A DNA stretch of 64,000 bases from Bacillota bacterium (GCA_011048995.1 DSCS01000025.1:1-64000); one strand, 5' to 3'; positions 1 to 9,870 are shown, numbered from the stretch's first letter. The notes: a model not told the origin generated them from the letters alone. A program made the numbers and translations.

Positions 1-81
1 TACATCTACAAGTGCTTCCTTAGCTACGGCAAAGGAGAGCATCAGGAGACATAGGATTAATACGAGTGTTATTTTTTTCAT
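1..81 (-). CDS. Secreted or outer-membrane protein, N-terminal fragment (cut by window edge)
   Basis: Only the first 27 codons lie in the window; the gene continues past base 1. The fragment has a short basic start (MKK), a hydrophobic stretch of about 15 residues and an Ala-rich end (FAVA|KEA), which is a typical Sec signal peptide. A strong ribosome site (GGAGGAGAG) precedes the ATG. It starts 18 bases after the TonB receptor stop on the same strand, so the two are almost certainly co-transcribed and the product is likely exported with or near the receptor. The mature protein is not visible, so no function is given. Confidence 0.75.
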   Translation of the reverse strand, partial: MKKITLVLILCLLMLSFAVAKEALVDV

Positions 82-99
82 AAACTCTCTCCTCCCTCA

Positions 100-2883
100 T
101 TAAAAGGACAATTCAACGCCCAGGCGGATCTCACGGGGCATCCCGTAAGCGCCGAGCATTGTTTTATTTTCCCGCATCTGCAAATAGGCTAATTCGCCCA
201 TTTCTGTATCCGGGAAATCGTCGCGTTTAATGCTGTTTTCTCTCACGTCTCCGGTAAAACTGCTGACGCTGTCAATATTTGTCCAATCCAAAAGATTATC
301 CACTTCTACGATAAGGGCCGCTTTGAAGTTTTTGTAGACATGGAATCCTTTGGAGAATCTGAGATCCAGATATTTGGTCCAGGGCATACGGGCACCGTTT
401 TCCTCGGAGATGGCATCTCCGGAGATATTGGAGCGTGTATAGGGAAGCCCGGACTGGCCGGTAAGCCTCAGAGACAATTCTGTGTTCTCAATGGGCTTGA
501 CACCGAAAAGCTCGAACCCTTCGCCTTTGCCGAAGGCCATGGCGAAGCTGGCAGCCACTGTATGGCGGCGGTCATAATCCAGATAAGTCGTCCGGACAGG
601 CTCGATATAATCCGGTTCTTCCAGCTGAGATGCGTTCTCTTCCGGAGAAGAGGCCGAACCCTTAGCTGTCGAGAAACCGTATGTCAGATCATACGAATAA
701 TGATCGGCGAATCTTTTACTCAACGTAAAATCCGCTCCCAGTATACGGCTGAAGTCCTTATTGACGTACTGATAGAGTTTTTTCCCTTCATAGTCATTCA
801 GGGTCACACTCAGCACATCCGATGTCTCTTTGAAGTACCCGACGATGCTGAAAGAGAGGATATCGGAAAGGCCCTGCTCAAAACCGATCTCATACTGAAT
901 CGATTTCTGTGCATCCAAATCGGGGTTTCCGTAATAATCCTGATCCACGGGGCGTTCGATATGAGAAAAAACCGCTCTAGCCTCAGGATACTGATAGAAA
1001 TGTCCGTAAGCAAAACGGAACACGCCGGTGTCACTCAGAGGATAGGAGATACCCAGACGAGGCATAATATAGGTCTTGCCTTCAGCGGAGATCTTCCCTT
1101 CATCCGTGTAGGTCCCCTTAAGGGGATTACCGGAGGAGACTTCTTCCAAATGATCCTTAATGGCCAGGCCCGGATTTTCATAATAATCCACATTGGGATT
1201 AAAATGTTCCAGACGGGCACCGACATTGATGATCATATCTTCCACTTCGATCTTATCCTGGACATAAGCTGCTAACTGATAGGGCTTGACATTGTACATG
1301 TCAGCACCCAGAAGTTCAGCGCGCAGGGAGTTGTAGTATTCATATTCGATATCGGCCTGGTTAAAGTCCACACCGGCTTTCAGCTGATGAATACGGTCCG
1401 CCTGCCAGGTCACATCAAAACTGGCTTTCATTGCAGTGTCCGTGTAATGGAAATAATAGGGAGCAAACCCTGTGTACATCAGCCAGGAGTAATCATAGAC
1501 ATTCAAATAGCCCAGATTGACATTGGATGAGTAGACAGAATCAGAATCCCAACCTTCAAAATCAGTGTAGTGAATCCCGTTATTGTCAGTCTCATTCTTC
1601 TTCTGCTGATAGGAAACGCTCAAGGTGTAATAGAGGCTCTGGTTGAGGGTATGAGTCACACGGCCTGTGTAGACATCATCAAAGGTAACGGTATCGAAAT
1701 GATCCAGATACCGGTATGAAGAATGTCCGCCGTATCCTGTCGTCCAGGGAGAGTAGTTGTCATAGCCGTGATAGACCTGTTTGTTGGCAGAAAGCGCAAC
1801 TCTCATGGTCTGGACAGGACGGAAAGCGATATTTCCGTAATATTTCCATGTCCTGTTGAACTCTTCCGGCCGGAACCCGCGATAAAAAGGCTCATAGCCG
1901 TTATCGATGAAGAATGTCGCCAAACTGTTGCCTTCATGACCGGGATCATTGTAAATCTCGACCATCGTGGCCATTCTTTCCGGTGTGTACCAGAAATTGG
2001 CTTCGGGATGATAGAGATAATACCCTTCGTCCATCTCCTGTGAGTAGGAGAAAGCGAAGGCAGCATCCCTCAGGAAGGGGGCCGGAATAGGACCGGAAAT
2101 ATAGGCACTCATGATATCATGTTTGACATCGTCGCCGTATTCAGTCACATAACGGCTTGTCTTGTAACTGGCTTTTCCGGAGAATTCCTTCTGGCCGCTC
2201 TTTGTGGTGACTTGAACAATACCGGACATCGCTCCGCCGTATTCAGCGTTAAAACCGCCTGTAACGACTTTCATCTCTTCAATGGCATCAGAAGAGAGGT
2301 TGAACGAAGAGGTCCCGTAAAGGGTCGAGTTCACCAATACACCATCCACAACATAAGCGACTTCATTGTCACGTCCGCCTCTGACGTGAAGCTCGCCGCC
2401 GCCGCCTTTAACAACACCGGCTTGCTGCTCGAGAACACCCGTAACCGTGGGGTTGACAAGCTTGGCAATCTGTGTGTTATCAAAAGTTTTAGATGAAGAG
2501 GTGTTATCTTTCTGAACGATAGGCCTTTTGGCCTGAACAATGATTTCTTCACGACCTGCTACAGTCGTTTCCATAGCAAAGTCAACTGATGTCGTTGAAT
2601 CAACAGAAACAACAACATTCTCTTGCGTGTAATCACTGTAACCCACGATCTGACATTTTACCGTATGGATTCCCGGAGGAACCTGAAGGATAAAATAGTT
2701 ACCGTCGGCCTGCGTGAAAGCACCAAGAGATGTTCCTTCGATCATAACTGTTGCGCCAGCCAGCGGTTCGCCGGTGGCCTCATCCACAACTCTACCTCTG
2801 ATCTTACCGGTAGTCGATGCGAATGCAGTAACAGTTAAGAGCAACATAATAATCATTAGCGCTCTAAGTTTTTTACAAACCAT
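100..2883 (-). CDS. TonB-dependent outer-membrane receptor with carboxypeptidase-regulatory-like N-terminus
   Basis: A 927-residue outer-membrane receptor predicted to import an unknown ligand using TonB energy. After a signal peptide (about residues 1-24) comes a carboxypeptidase-D-regulatory-like beta domain (about 26-95, with GRVVDEATGEPLAGA). A plug domain follows (about 115-235, containing VRGGRDNEVAYVVDG and FNAEYGGAMSG), then a long beta-barrel ending in an aromatic residue (GVELSF). I start at the ATG at 2883 because AAAGGAG lies 8 bases upstream and a normal signal peptide follows. ATGs at 2937 and 2907 are possible longer starts. The ligand cannot be read from sequence. The next gene downstream encodes an exported protein in the same operon. 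Confidence 0.88.
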   Translation of the reverse strand: MVCKKLRALMIIMLLLTVTAFASTTGKIRGRVVDEATGEPLAGATVMIEGTSLGAFTQADGNYFILQVPPGIHTVKCQIVGYSDYTQENVVVSVDSTTSVDFAMETTVAGREEIIVQAKRPIVQKDNTSSSKTFDNTQIAKLVNPTVTGVLEQQAGVVKGGGGELHVRGGRDNEVAYVVDGVLVNSTLYGTSSFNLSSDAIEEMKVVTGGFNAEYGGAMSGIVQVTTKSGQKEFSGKASYKTSRYVTEYGDDVKHDIMSAYISGPIPAPFLRDAAFAFSYSQEMDEGYYLYHPEANFWYTPERMATMVEIYNDPGHEGNSLATFFIDNGYEPFYRGFRPEEFNRTWKYYGNIAFRPVQTMRVALSANKQVYHGYDNYSPWTTGYGGHSSYRYLDHFDTVTFDDVYTGRVTHTLNQSLYYTLSVSYQQKKNETDNNGIHYTDFEGWDSDSVYSSNVNLGYLNVYDYSWLMYTGFAPYYFHYTDTAMKASFDVTWQADRIHQLKAGVDFNQADIEYEYYNSLRAELLGADMYNVKPYQLAAYVQDKIEVEDMIINVGARLEHFNPNVDYYENPGLAIKDHLEEVSSGNPLKGTYTDEGKISAEGKTYIMPRLGISYPLSDTGVFRFAYGHFYQYPEARAVFSHIERPVDQDYYGNPDLDAQKSIQYEIGFEQGLSDILSFSIVGYFKETSDVLSVTLNDYEGKKLYQYVNKDFSRILGADFTLSKRFADHYSYDLTYGFSTAKGSASSPEENASQLEEPDYIEPVRTTYLDYDRRHTVAASFAMAFGKGEGFELFGVKPIENTELSLRLTGQSGLPYTRSNISGDAISEENGARMPWTKYLDLRFSKGFHVYKNFKAALIVEVDNLLDWTNIDSVSSFTGDVRENSIKRDDFPDTEMGELAYLQMRENKTMLGAYGMPREIRLGVELSF

Positions 2884-3005
2884 ACCGCAAACTCCTTTCC
2901 TTTTCATAGAAAAAACAACCAACCCAAATTTTTTCATAAGCAATTGAACCTCATCACCTCCTTTTGCCAAACAATCACTTTCACCATTTACACAGTGTTT
3001 TATAT

Positions 3006-3034
3006 AGATTAGACTAATGAATTTCCAATGTCAA
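3006..3034 (-). promoter_or_regulatory. Sigma-70-like promoter of the TonB receptor
   Basis: On the minus strand, TTGACA (3029-3034) is followed after 17 bases by TAATCT (3006-3011). Predicted transcription start is near 2999, giving a leader of about 116 bases. The region 2884-3173 otherwise holds only this promoter, a possible weak terminator and the leader discussed under findings. Confidence 0.6.
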
Positions 3035-3055
3035 GATAATTTTTCCCATTCTTTT

Positions 3056-3077
3056 GAAGAAAATTAGGCATCTGCCT
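3056..3077 (-). terminator. Possible weak terminator after alaS
   Basis: Minus-strand hairpin AGGCA-GA-TGCCT followed by AATTTTCTTC, about 95 bases after the alaS stop. The arms are only 5 bp, so this is a weak prediction. Confidence 0.3.
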
Positions 3078-3173
3078 GATTTCCGCTTAAAATCGGGGCG
3101 TCTTCTTCCGGGAGACAGAATCATTTTCACCGGGGGTTCGATTTTCTAAGCCTGCCGCCTCCCTCTTCATCAT

Positions 3174-5768
3174 TTACAGGAGATATTCGCCGGCCCTGTC
3201 GAGCAGGGCTTCCAGGCATCCGTATTCTTTTCCGCCGAAACGGGCCATATCCGGCCGGCCGCCACCCCCGCCGCCTAACTGCGCAGCCAGCCGTGAAGCA
3301 ATATCACCGGCTTTAAAACGCCCCTTGATATCCTCACTGACCATGACCACACCGTTCACCTTGCCCCCTTCAATCCCGGCGAGAATGATCACCGCCTGAG
3401 CTGCGGCCTTGTCTTTGATCCTCTGGGCTGTTTCTGTCAGGACTTTCATATCCCCTGCGGGAAGGAGAGCCGTATAGAGAGAGATTCCTTTCTCTTCCCG
3501 TTTGGCCGCCATGATCCCATCAATATCCGAGGAGGCCGATTCCATCTTCATTTTCTCGATCTCTTTTTGAAGTTCTTTCTCCCGTTTGAGCATCTGCTCC
3601 ATACGCTCGGGCAACGCTGTCCGGTCTGCTTTCATCAGCTGTGAAAGTTCCTCCAGAATCAGACGGTTATCCCGGATAATACGAAGAGATTCCTCTCCGG
3701 TAACCGCTTCGATGCGTCTCACTCCGGCCGCAAGGCTTCCTTCGGCGACAATGACGAAAGCGCCGATATCTCCTGTCCGGCTGACGTGGGTTCCCCCGCA
3801 TAGTTCCATAGAGATGCCTTCCACAGAGACGACACGGACTTCATGGCCGTATTTTTCCCCGAAAAGAGCTACGGCCCCCTTCTCCAGGGCTTCGTTCTGC
3901 TTCATCGTTTCAACAGTGACAGGTTTGTTGGCCATAACCGCCTTGTTGACAGCTTCTTCTACAGCAGAGATCCCTTCTGTGGACATTTTTGAAAAATGGG
4001 TAAAATCAAAACGCAGCCTGTCCGGCCCCACATAGGAGCCGGCCTGATTGACATGGCTTCCTAAAACCTCTTTAAGGGCCTTGTGAAGAAGATGCGTAGC
4101 TGTGTGATTCCGGGCGGCTTTCAAACGAAGCGTTTGATCAGTTTGCAGGCGATACGCTTTTCCTGTTTCCAGTATCTGTCCGCCTTCCTTTATTTTATGA
4201 ATATGAACGCCGGCAGTCTTTTGAGTGTCATAGATATAGAAGCGCTTTTCTCCGTCGATGACCCAGCCCTGATCGCCGGTTTGCCCCCCGGATTCTCCGT
4301 AGAGGCAGCTCTTGTCAAAGACAAGTTCCCAGCCCTCCGGAGTTTTTTCCTTGTGAAGAAGTGTTCCCTCTTCTTCTCTTTTTCCGTATCCGGTAAAAGA
4401 AGTCGCCGGTAATCCCTTCTCCACTACATAAAGGAAACGTTTCTCACCGGAGCCGCCCTGCCATGAGGCCCGCCCCCGCCGGCGCTGGCCTTCCATGGCG
4501 TCCCTGAAACCCTTTTCATCCAGAGTGTATCCCTGTTCGGCCAGGATGTCGGCTGTCAGGTCCGCCGGGAAGCCATAGGTGTCATACAGCTTAAACGCCG
4601 TCTCCCCGGAAAGAAGGGAATCTCCCTTTTCCTTAAGCAAGCGGCACTCTTCTTCCAAAATCGCCATGCCGGCGTCCAGAGTATCCAGAAAGCGCTCCTC
4701 TTCCATTTGAATCAGATGCTGGGTATGCTGCGACGCGGGAACCAGCCCTTTATAAAACTCCCCGTACAGGGAGGCCACATCTCCGGCCAGCCTGTAAAGA
4801 AAAGGCTTCTTGTATCCCAGGATACGGGACTGTCTCAAAGCCCGGCGCAAAATACGGCGGATGACATAACCTCGCCCGTCATTGGACGGAATCACGCCGT
4901 CCGACAATGCAAAAACAAGGGCCCGGATATGATCGGCAATAATGTGAAAATGAATCTCCGTTTCTTTATCATAGTCGACGCCGATATAACCGGAGGCCGC
5001 TTTGATCAACGGCTGAAAAAGATCAGTATAAAAATTATTCGTCTTTCCCTGAAGGATGGCGGCCAGGCGCTCCAGTCCCATCCCTGTATCGATGTTCTTT
5101 TTACGTAAAGGCGTCAGGCTTCCGTCAGGCTCCTTATTAAATTGTGTAAAGACCAGGTTCCAGAACTCGACAAAGCGGTCACATTCACATCCGGGGCGGC
5201 AAGCGGGATCTTTGCAGCCGATTTCAGCTCCGTAATCGTAATAAAGCTCTGAAGAGGGGCCGCAAGGGCCTGTCTCCCCGGCCGGGCCCCAGAAATTATC
5301 GTTGTCGCCCAGAGAGACAATACGCTCGTCAGGGAGATATTGAAGCCAAAGGCGGCGAGCTTCCTCATCATCATGATGAACAGTGGCCCAGACCCTGTTT
5401 GTGTTTATTTGCATCACCTTGGACACAAATTCCCATGCATAGGAAATCGCCTCCTCTTTAAAATAATCGCCAAAGGAAAAATTTCCAAGCATTTCAAAAA
5501 AAGAATGATGGCGAGCCGTTTTCCCGACATTTTCCAAATCGCTTTTCTTCCCGCCGGCTCGCAGACATTTCTGGCAGGATGCCGCCCGGGTAAAAGAGAG
5601 GCGGGAGACATCCCCGGCCTGAAAATATTCTTTGAACTGGACCATCCCTGCCGATGTAAAGAGCAAAGTCGGGTCATCTTTGGGGATCAGCGGAGAGGAA
5701 TCTACAATCTTATGCCCCTTGTCTTTGAAAAAATCAATAAAAACATTCCTGATGTCTGCGGCTTTCAT
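3174..5768 (-). CDS. alaS: Alanine--tRNA ligase
   Basis: An 864-residue cytoplasmic class II aminoacyl-tRNA synthetase that charges tRNA-Ala and edits mischarged Ser or Gly. The N-terminal catalytic domain starts with the family pattern FFKDKGH and LLFTSAGM. The editing domain carries the zinc-binding motifs HTATHLLHKAL and CGGTHVSRTGDIG, and the C-terminal C-Ala domain ends with a glycine-rich AAQLGGGGGGRPDMA. Length is normal. The ATG lies one base past the recX stop (TGA-G-ATG), so alaS is the third gene of recA-recX-alaS, a common order. Confidence 0.98.
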   Translation of the reverse strand: MKAADIRNVFIDFFKDKGHKIVDSSPLIPKDDPTLLFTSAGMVQFKEYFQAGDVSRLSFTRAASCQKCLRAGGKKSDLENVGKTARHHSFFEMLGNFSFGDYFKEEAISYAWEFVSKVMQINTNRVWATVHHDDEEARRLWLQYLPDERIVSLGDNDNFWGPAGETGPCGPSSELYYDYGAEIGCKDPACRPGCECDRFVEFWNLVFTQFNKEPDGSLTPLRKKNIDTGMGLERLAAILQGKTNNFYTDLFQPLIKAASGYIGVDYDKETEIHFHIIADHIRALVFALSDGVIPSNDGRGYVIRRILRRALRQSRILGYKKPFLYRLAGDVASLYGEFYKGLVPASQHTQHLIQMEEERFLDTLDAGMAILEEECRLLKEKGDSLLSGETAFKLYDTYGFPADLTADILAEQGYTLDEKGFRDAMEGQRRRGRASWQGGSGEKRFLYVVEKGLPATSFTGYGKREEEGTLLHKEKTPEGWELVFDKSCLYGESGGQTGDQGWVIDGEKRFYIYDTQKTAGVHIHKIKEGGQILETGKAYRLQTDQTLRLKAARNHTATHLLHKALKEVLGSHVNQAGSYVGPDRLRFDFTHFSKMSTEGISAVEEAVNKAVMANKPVTVETMKQNEALEKGAVALFGEKYGHEVRVVSVEGISMELCGGTHVSRTGDIGAFVIVAEGSLAAGVRRIEAVTGEESLRIIRDNRLILEELSQLMKADRTALPERMEQMLKREKELQKEIEKMKMESASSDIDGIMAAKREEKGISLYTALLPAGDMKVLTETAQRIKDKAAAQAVIILAGIEGGKVNGVVMVSEDIKGRFKAGDIASRLAAQLGGGGGGRPDMARFGGKEYGCLEALLDRAGEYLL

Positions 5769-5769
5769 C

Positions 5770-6384
5770 TCAGCCCTCGCTTTCCCATTGATCTAAAAGA
5801 GTGTTCACATCCTCAATATCGAACCCTTTGCCTGCTAAATACCGAAACAGGGCGGGGCGCCAATCCTCTTTCCCTTTAAGAGACCTCATCTTTTTTTCCG
5901 CAGCCCTTTTAAGCGCTCTTTCCTCCCGGGACCTCACAGGGAAATCCCCGGCCAAAAGGTCAATAAGTTCTCCGGAGACACCCTTTTTTAAAAGCTTAAT
6001 CCGCAACGCCCTGAGGCTCTCCTTTTCATTGTATCGGAGATAATCCCGGACAAGCTCTGTATCATCGATAAAACCGTACGCCTTAAGCCTGTCCACCTCA
6101 GCCCGGGCCATCTCCTCTGAATACCCTTTGGATATGATATAGCGCTCGACTTCTTTTTCGCTTTTCCGGTAGCGGCTGACAAGAGCCAACGTCCGGCTGT
6201 GCAGCTGCTCGCGGGCTTCAATATCGCGAAGCTCCTCCAGAAAATCCTCTGTCACTTCTTTTCCCACATAAAGGTTCAGAAGCGCAACAGTGTTTTCTTC
6301 CACCCCTTCGAAAAAGAGGCCGTCTACAAAAAGATTGTAGCGCTTTTTATTCTTCTTCTGCGTTTCCAGCGCCGTAATTTTCAT
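5770..6384 (-). CDS. recX: RecX family regulator of RecA
   Basis: A 204-residue helical protein of the RecX family, which binds RecA filaments and modulates recombination. The repeat-like pattern is visible in [24 protein letters not shown] spread over about residues 95-120 and in the Arg/Lys-rich C-terminal half. The start at 6384 gives a normal length; an upstream extension would only read through recA in another frame. The gene overlaps the 3' end of recA by 38 bases, which suggests tight translational linkage. The family is poorly conserved, so position next to recA is part of the evidence. Confidence 0.88.
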   Translation of the reverse strand: MKITALETQKKNKKRYNLFVDGLFFEGVEENTVALLNLYVGKEVTEDFLEELRDIEAREQLHSRTLALVSRYRKSEKEVERYIISKGYSEEMARAEVDRLKAYGFIDDTELVRDYLRYNEKESLRALRIKLLKKGVSGELIDLLAGDFPVRSREERALKRAAEKKMRSLKGKEDWRPALFRYLAGKGFDIEDVNTLLDQWESEG

Positions 6385-7381
6385 GTTCTTTGCCAAAAAG
6401 CTCAGCCCTGACTTTGTTCTCGATCTCCTCCAGCATCTCCGGAGCCTCTTTGAGATATTCCTCCACATTGCTTTTTCCCTGGCCCAGGCGCATATCATTA
6501 TAGGAGTACCAGGACCCGCTTTTATCCATAATATTGAATTCAGCAGCCAAATCGATGACTTCACTTACCCTGGAGATACCTTCACCGAAAATAATCTGGA
6601 CATGAGCGATTTTAAACGGAGGAGCCAACTTGTTCTTAACGACTTTGACCTTGACTTCATTTCCGATATCATCGGTCCCGTTTTTGATGGATCCGGTGCG
6701 GCGTATATCCATACGCAGGGAGGAATAAAACTTCAGCGCATTCCCTCCCGTTGTCGTCTCCGGATTGCCGAACATAATACCGATCTTCATCCGGATCTGA
6801 TTGAGAAAGATAAGGGATGTTTTAGTCTTGTTGATCACCCCGGTCAGTTTCCTCAAAGCCTGGGACATCAGGCGGGCCTGCAAGCCCATATGGGAATCCC
6901 CCATATCTCCCTCGATCTCCGCCCGGGGAGTCAACGCCGCCACACTGTCCACAACGATGATATCAATGGCCGCGCTCCTCACCAATGTCTCCACGATATC
7001 CAGAGCCTGTTCTCCATTATCAGGTTGGGAGACCAGAAGATTATCGATGTCCACCCCCAGTTTTCGGGCGTACACAGGATCCAATGCGTGCTCGGCATCA
7101 ATAAAGGCCGCCACGCCGCCCTTTTTCTGAGCCTGGGCGATGATCTGAAGAGCCAATGTCGTTTTTCCTGATGATTCGGGGCCGTAGATCTCTGTGACCC
7201 GCCCCCGGGGAACTCCGCCTATCCCTGTAGCATGGTCTATTTTCATGGATCCTGTTGAGATGACAGCCACGTCAAGGTGAAAGTCACCCCCCAGCCGCAT
7301 AATCGTCCCTTTTCCGTAATCTTTTTCTAATTGCTGAATGGCTTTATCCAGCATTTTCCCTCTGGCTTCCTGATCTGACAT
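6347..7381 (-). CDS. recA: Recombinase A
   Basis: A 344-residue ATP-dependent strand-exchange protein for homologous recombination and SOS control. Walker A is GPESSGKTT at about residues 67-75. Other hallmarks are the Walker B region [16 protein letters not shown], the L1 segment [18 protein letters not shown], and loop L2 with [10 protein letters not shown]. The C-terminus is acidic. Start chosen at 7381 because AAGGAGG lies just upstream of that ATG. It leads the recA-recX-alaS operon. No obvious LexA operator is visible in the short upstream region. Confidence 0.99.
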   Translation of the reverse strand: MSDQEARGKMLDKAIQQLEKDYGKGTIMRLGGDFHLDVAVISTGSMKIDHATGIGGVPRGRVTEIYGPESSGKTTLALQIIAQAQKKGGVAAFIDAEHALDPVYARKLGVDIDNLLVSQPDNGEQALDIVETLVRSAAIDIIVVDSVAALTPRAEIEGDMGDSHMGLQARLMSQALRKLTGVINKTKTSLIFLNQIRMKIGIMFGNPETTTGGNALKFYSSLRMDIRRTGSIKNGTDDIGNEVKVKVVKNKLAPPFKIAHVQIIFGEGISRVSEVIDLAAEFNIMDKSGSWYSYNDMRLGQGKSNVEEYLKEAPEMLEEIENKVRAELFGKEHENYGAGNAEEE

Positions 7382-7409
7382 ATGGCCTCCTTTTGAATAT
7401 CTTTGAGTC

Positions 7410-7437
7410 ATTATAGCGGTTCAAAGAGTGAAATCAA
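7410..7437 (-). promoter_or_regulatory. Promoter of recA-recX-alaS
   Basis: Minus strand TTGATT (7432-7437), 16-base spacer, TATAAT (7410-7415). I see neither a CTGT-N8-ACAG nor a GAAC-N4-GTTC type SOS box in the upstream sequence. Confidence 0.65.
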
Positions 7438-7463
7438 GGCTCTTCTCCGGGCCCGGACACGGC

Positions 7464-7510
7464 AAAGAAAGAAATGGCCGGGGGAAAAGGCCGCCGGCCT
7501 CTCCCCGGCC
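7464..7510 (-). terminator. Hairpin terminator after the porin-like gene
   Basis: Minus strand GGCCGGGG... pairing with ...CCCCGGCC across 7476-7510, with a nested GC-rich inner stem, followed by a pyrimidine/T-rich run (ATTTCTTTCTTT). It lies seven bases after the stop of the porin-like gene. Confidence 0.6.
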
Positions 7511-7516
7511 GATCAT

Positions 7517-8983
7517 TTAGAAACTGTACTTAACGGCCAAGCCGAAGGAATCAGTATTCGTCCATTCGGCAAAACGACGGATAGCCTCGACCTGATTATT
7601 CAAACCGCCCGCCATCAGCTGAGCGGCGACTTCTTCAGCAATAAACCCTCCGACTCCTTCATAAGGCCTCAGTGCATCGGCAATATCCGATTCCACGGTT
7701 TCGGAAGACAAGGTATTATCTTTTTTTCCTCTCAAACCGTAGTAGAAAAAAGAAAGGTCTAAACCCTTCTTCAAAGGCAGGGCATATTCAGCGTGAAAGG
7801 CATAATCCAGATGGGACACGGCATAGATCACGGAACTGTCCCCTCCCAGCTGAGTGAAATAAGGGGCCAAAGACGCCAGCGATGTCTCCGAGAGAATTCC
7901 TGCCAAAAGTCCCTTGGGAAGTCCTTGAAGTCCGTCAAAGGAGTTTGTTCCGGCCTTTGTAAAATCCGCACATAGTTTTCCGGGACCGAGGATCTTATCA
8001 GCAACGAAACCGTAAGTCCAAAAAGACCCTTTCACTTCACGGGGTTCAAAAGCTTCATTGGAGGGGACTTCGTCCCCCTGGACCAACTGAAACCCTACAT
8101 AGGGTTGAAGGCCCTTATAGGTGTAGGAAAGCCGGCTGTTATAGATCCGATGTTTGTATTTTCCTTCATATTCGTAGATGGTATTGTCATTATCTGTCTC
8201 TGTCAGCTTTGTCCCCCCTGACTCACCGGCCACGAATTGAATGGCTCCGTTGAAACCGAAGCCGCCTTTTTGAGCTTCGGCCCAGAGAATTTTGTTCAGA
8301 GCGCTGTCCGGGTTCATTCCCGTTCCGATCAGAGAAATATCTCCGGCTCCCCGGGCCAGAGCGAAACCGATACCTGTTTCGGGAGTAATATGAAAGTCAG
8401 CCTGGATCATGGGAAAAGTGGTCAGGGCCGCAGCAGTATAAAAAATGAAATCTTCATCTTCAGTGTCCCCGATATAGAGATGTGTATAGGCGGCATTAGC
8501 CGTGGCTTTGACGGAATTGATCCCCACGGAGATTCCGAAAGGACGCCCCCCCTTCATCTCAAAAGGGCGGTACATCACAAAAAAATTATTGACTTCGACG
8601 ATCTCTTCTGTGCGCTCCCGGTCACTGTTTCCAGGGTCGGCAGGATTGAAATAATAGTCCACATCCGGGTCATTGGCATCGATTCGAAGCTGAAGCACTC
8701 CAAACCAGGGGGATACCCCGGGGGTTCCCAGCGAAAAATTCAACAACCCATGGGCCCTGATATTCTGAGAAGCCCTGTAATTGGCACCGGCCCTGTTAAA
8801 GATCCCCATTTCGGGAGAGTCCAGAGGCGTAGCGAATCCGGTCTGACTTTTGGCAATAAGGGTAAAACTTCCTGACATCTTCAAATTGTCTAAAAACGTT
8901 TTTTGTTCTTCTTCTCCGGCTGCGGCTGTACCAAAGGCCAAAACAGCAATCATCAGGAGAAACATCATCTTCCGACTGTTCAT
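7517..8983 (-). CDS. Porin-like outer-membrane beta-barrel protein, unknown substrate
   Basis: A 488-residue exported protein. Signal peptide at about residues 1-22 (MNSRKMMFLLM, ending GTAAAG). The mature part alternates aromatic/hydrophobic strands with turns (YTYKGLQPYVGFQLVQGD, FHAEYALPLKKGLDLSFFYYGL) and ends in the C-terminal strand GLAVKYSF, the sorting signal of outer-membrane barrels. Start at 8983 is set by GGAGG five bases upstream. It has its own promoter and terminator, so it is a single-gene unit. I cannot assign it to a named porin family; alginate/short-chain type porins are possible relatives. Confidence 0.75.
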   Translation of the reverse strand: MNSRKMMFLLMIAVLAFGTAAAGEEEQKTFLDNLKMSGSFTLIAKSQTGFATPLDSPEMGIFNRAGANYRASQNIRAHGLLNFSLGTPGVSPWFGVLQLRIDANDPDVDYYFNPADPGNSDRERTEEIVEVNNFFVMYRPFEMKGGRPFGISVGINSVKATANAAYTHLYIGDTEDEDFIFYTAAALTTFPMIQADFHITPETGIGFALARGAGDISLIGTGMNPDSALNKILWAEAQKGGFGFNGAIQFVAGESGGTKLTETDNDNTIYEYEGKYKHRIYNSRLSYTYKGLQPYVGFQLVQGDEVPSNEAFEPREVKGSFWTYGFVADKILGPGKLCADFTKAGTNSFDGLQGLPKGLLAGILSETSLASLAPYFTQLGGDSSVIYAVSHLDYAFHAEYALPLKKGLDLSFFYYGLRGKKDNTLSSETVESDIADALRPYEGVGGFIAEEVAAQLMAGGLNNQVEAIRRFAEWTNTDSFGLAVKYSF

Positions 8984-9013
8984 ATAAACCTCCTTCATCG
9001 GCAATTATAATCA

Positions 9014-9041
9014 ATGGTAAAGAGGGGGGCGGGAAAGTCAA
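9014..9041 (-). promoter_or_regulatory. Promoter of the porin-like gene
   Basis: Minus strand TTGACT (9036-9041), 16-base spacer, TACCAT (9014-9019). A TATAAT also lies nearer the gene but has no -35 at the right distance. Confidence 0.45.
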
Positions 9042-9076
9042 GAAAAAAGTGAACCGGATTCAGGCGACATTTCGAC

Positions 9077-9826
9077 TCAAAGAGGAGAGATATTCAAAAG
9101 CTTTAATGCCATGAGGATGATTCCGGCGATGAGGACAACCTTAATCCAGCGGTCGCCTTTTTGCACGGCGAAATGGGTTCCAAGCCATCCGCCTGCTGTG
9201 TTTCCAAGCGCCAGAACAATCCCGAAAGCCAAATCTATTTTCCCTTCTCCGGAGAAAACCAGCAGAGACGGGATCATACATAAGAGGATGATCATCACCT
9301 TAAGGCTGTTGATCCGCACAAGAGAAAAGCTTCCGAGAAGGGAGAGTGCTGCAATAATCAGAAACCCCACGCCGGCTTGGATAAAACCCACATAGAGCCC
9401 GATAAAAAGGAATAGAACCATGTGGGGAAGTCCGGGCTTGATCTCCTTCTGATCCGCCCCCTGACGTTTCTTTTTCGGGATCAGAATCATCGAGATGCTC
9501 ACCAGCATCACTCCCGCAATAATCGTTTGAAAAAGATCTTCCGGTAGTTCCAATGCGATACGCGATCCGGCAAAAGCGCCGGCCATGGCCGGCAATCCCA
9601 GAATGAGGGCGGCCTTCCAATGAAAATAGCCGCTTTTTTTAAACTTCCATACACTGGAAAGATTTTGAAAAAGAACAGCGATCCTGTTGGTCCCGTTGGC
9701 GACGTGAGGCGGCAATCCGAACATGATAAGGAGGGGGAGCGTGATAAGTGAGCCTCCTCCGGCATTGACATTGATAAAACCTCCCGCCACACCGGCCAGC
9801 AAAAGCCAAAAATATTTCCAGATCAT
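9077..9826 (-). CDS. TauE/SafE family (DUF81) permease
   Basis: A 249-residue inner-membrane protein with about 7-8 hydrophobic segments. The first segment carries the family signature GGFINVNAGGGSLITLPLL, followed by ANGTNR. The family exports or imports small sulfonates, sulfite or organic anions; the substrate here is unknown. The ATG at 9826 follows AGGAGG closely and encodes MIWKYFW, a natural membrane start; a GTG 15 bases upstream lies in front of this ribosome site. It is transcribed alone, divergently from the MFS gene. Confidence 0.88.
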   Translation of the reverse strand: MIWKYFWLLLAGVAGGFINVNAGGGSLITLPLLIMFGLPPHVANGTNRIAVLFQNLSSVWKFKKSGYFHWKAALILGLPAMAGAFAGSRIALELPEDLFQTIIAGVMLVSISMILIPKKKRQGADQKEIKPGLPHMVLFLFIGLYVGFIQAGVGFLIIAALSLLGSFSLVRINSLKVMIILLCMIPSLLVFSGEGKIDLAFGIVLALGNTAGGWLGTHFAVQKGDRWIKVVLIAGIILMALKLLNISPL

Positions 9827-9870
9827 AACCCTCCTAATCACGGCAAGAAATCCACTCTTTCGTTACCCGG

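Noticed and set aside
340-1275. 311-residue open frame on the plus strand inside the TonB receptor
   Set aside because: It lies wholly opposite a well-supported receptor and shows no domain pattern; a long shadow frame.
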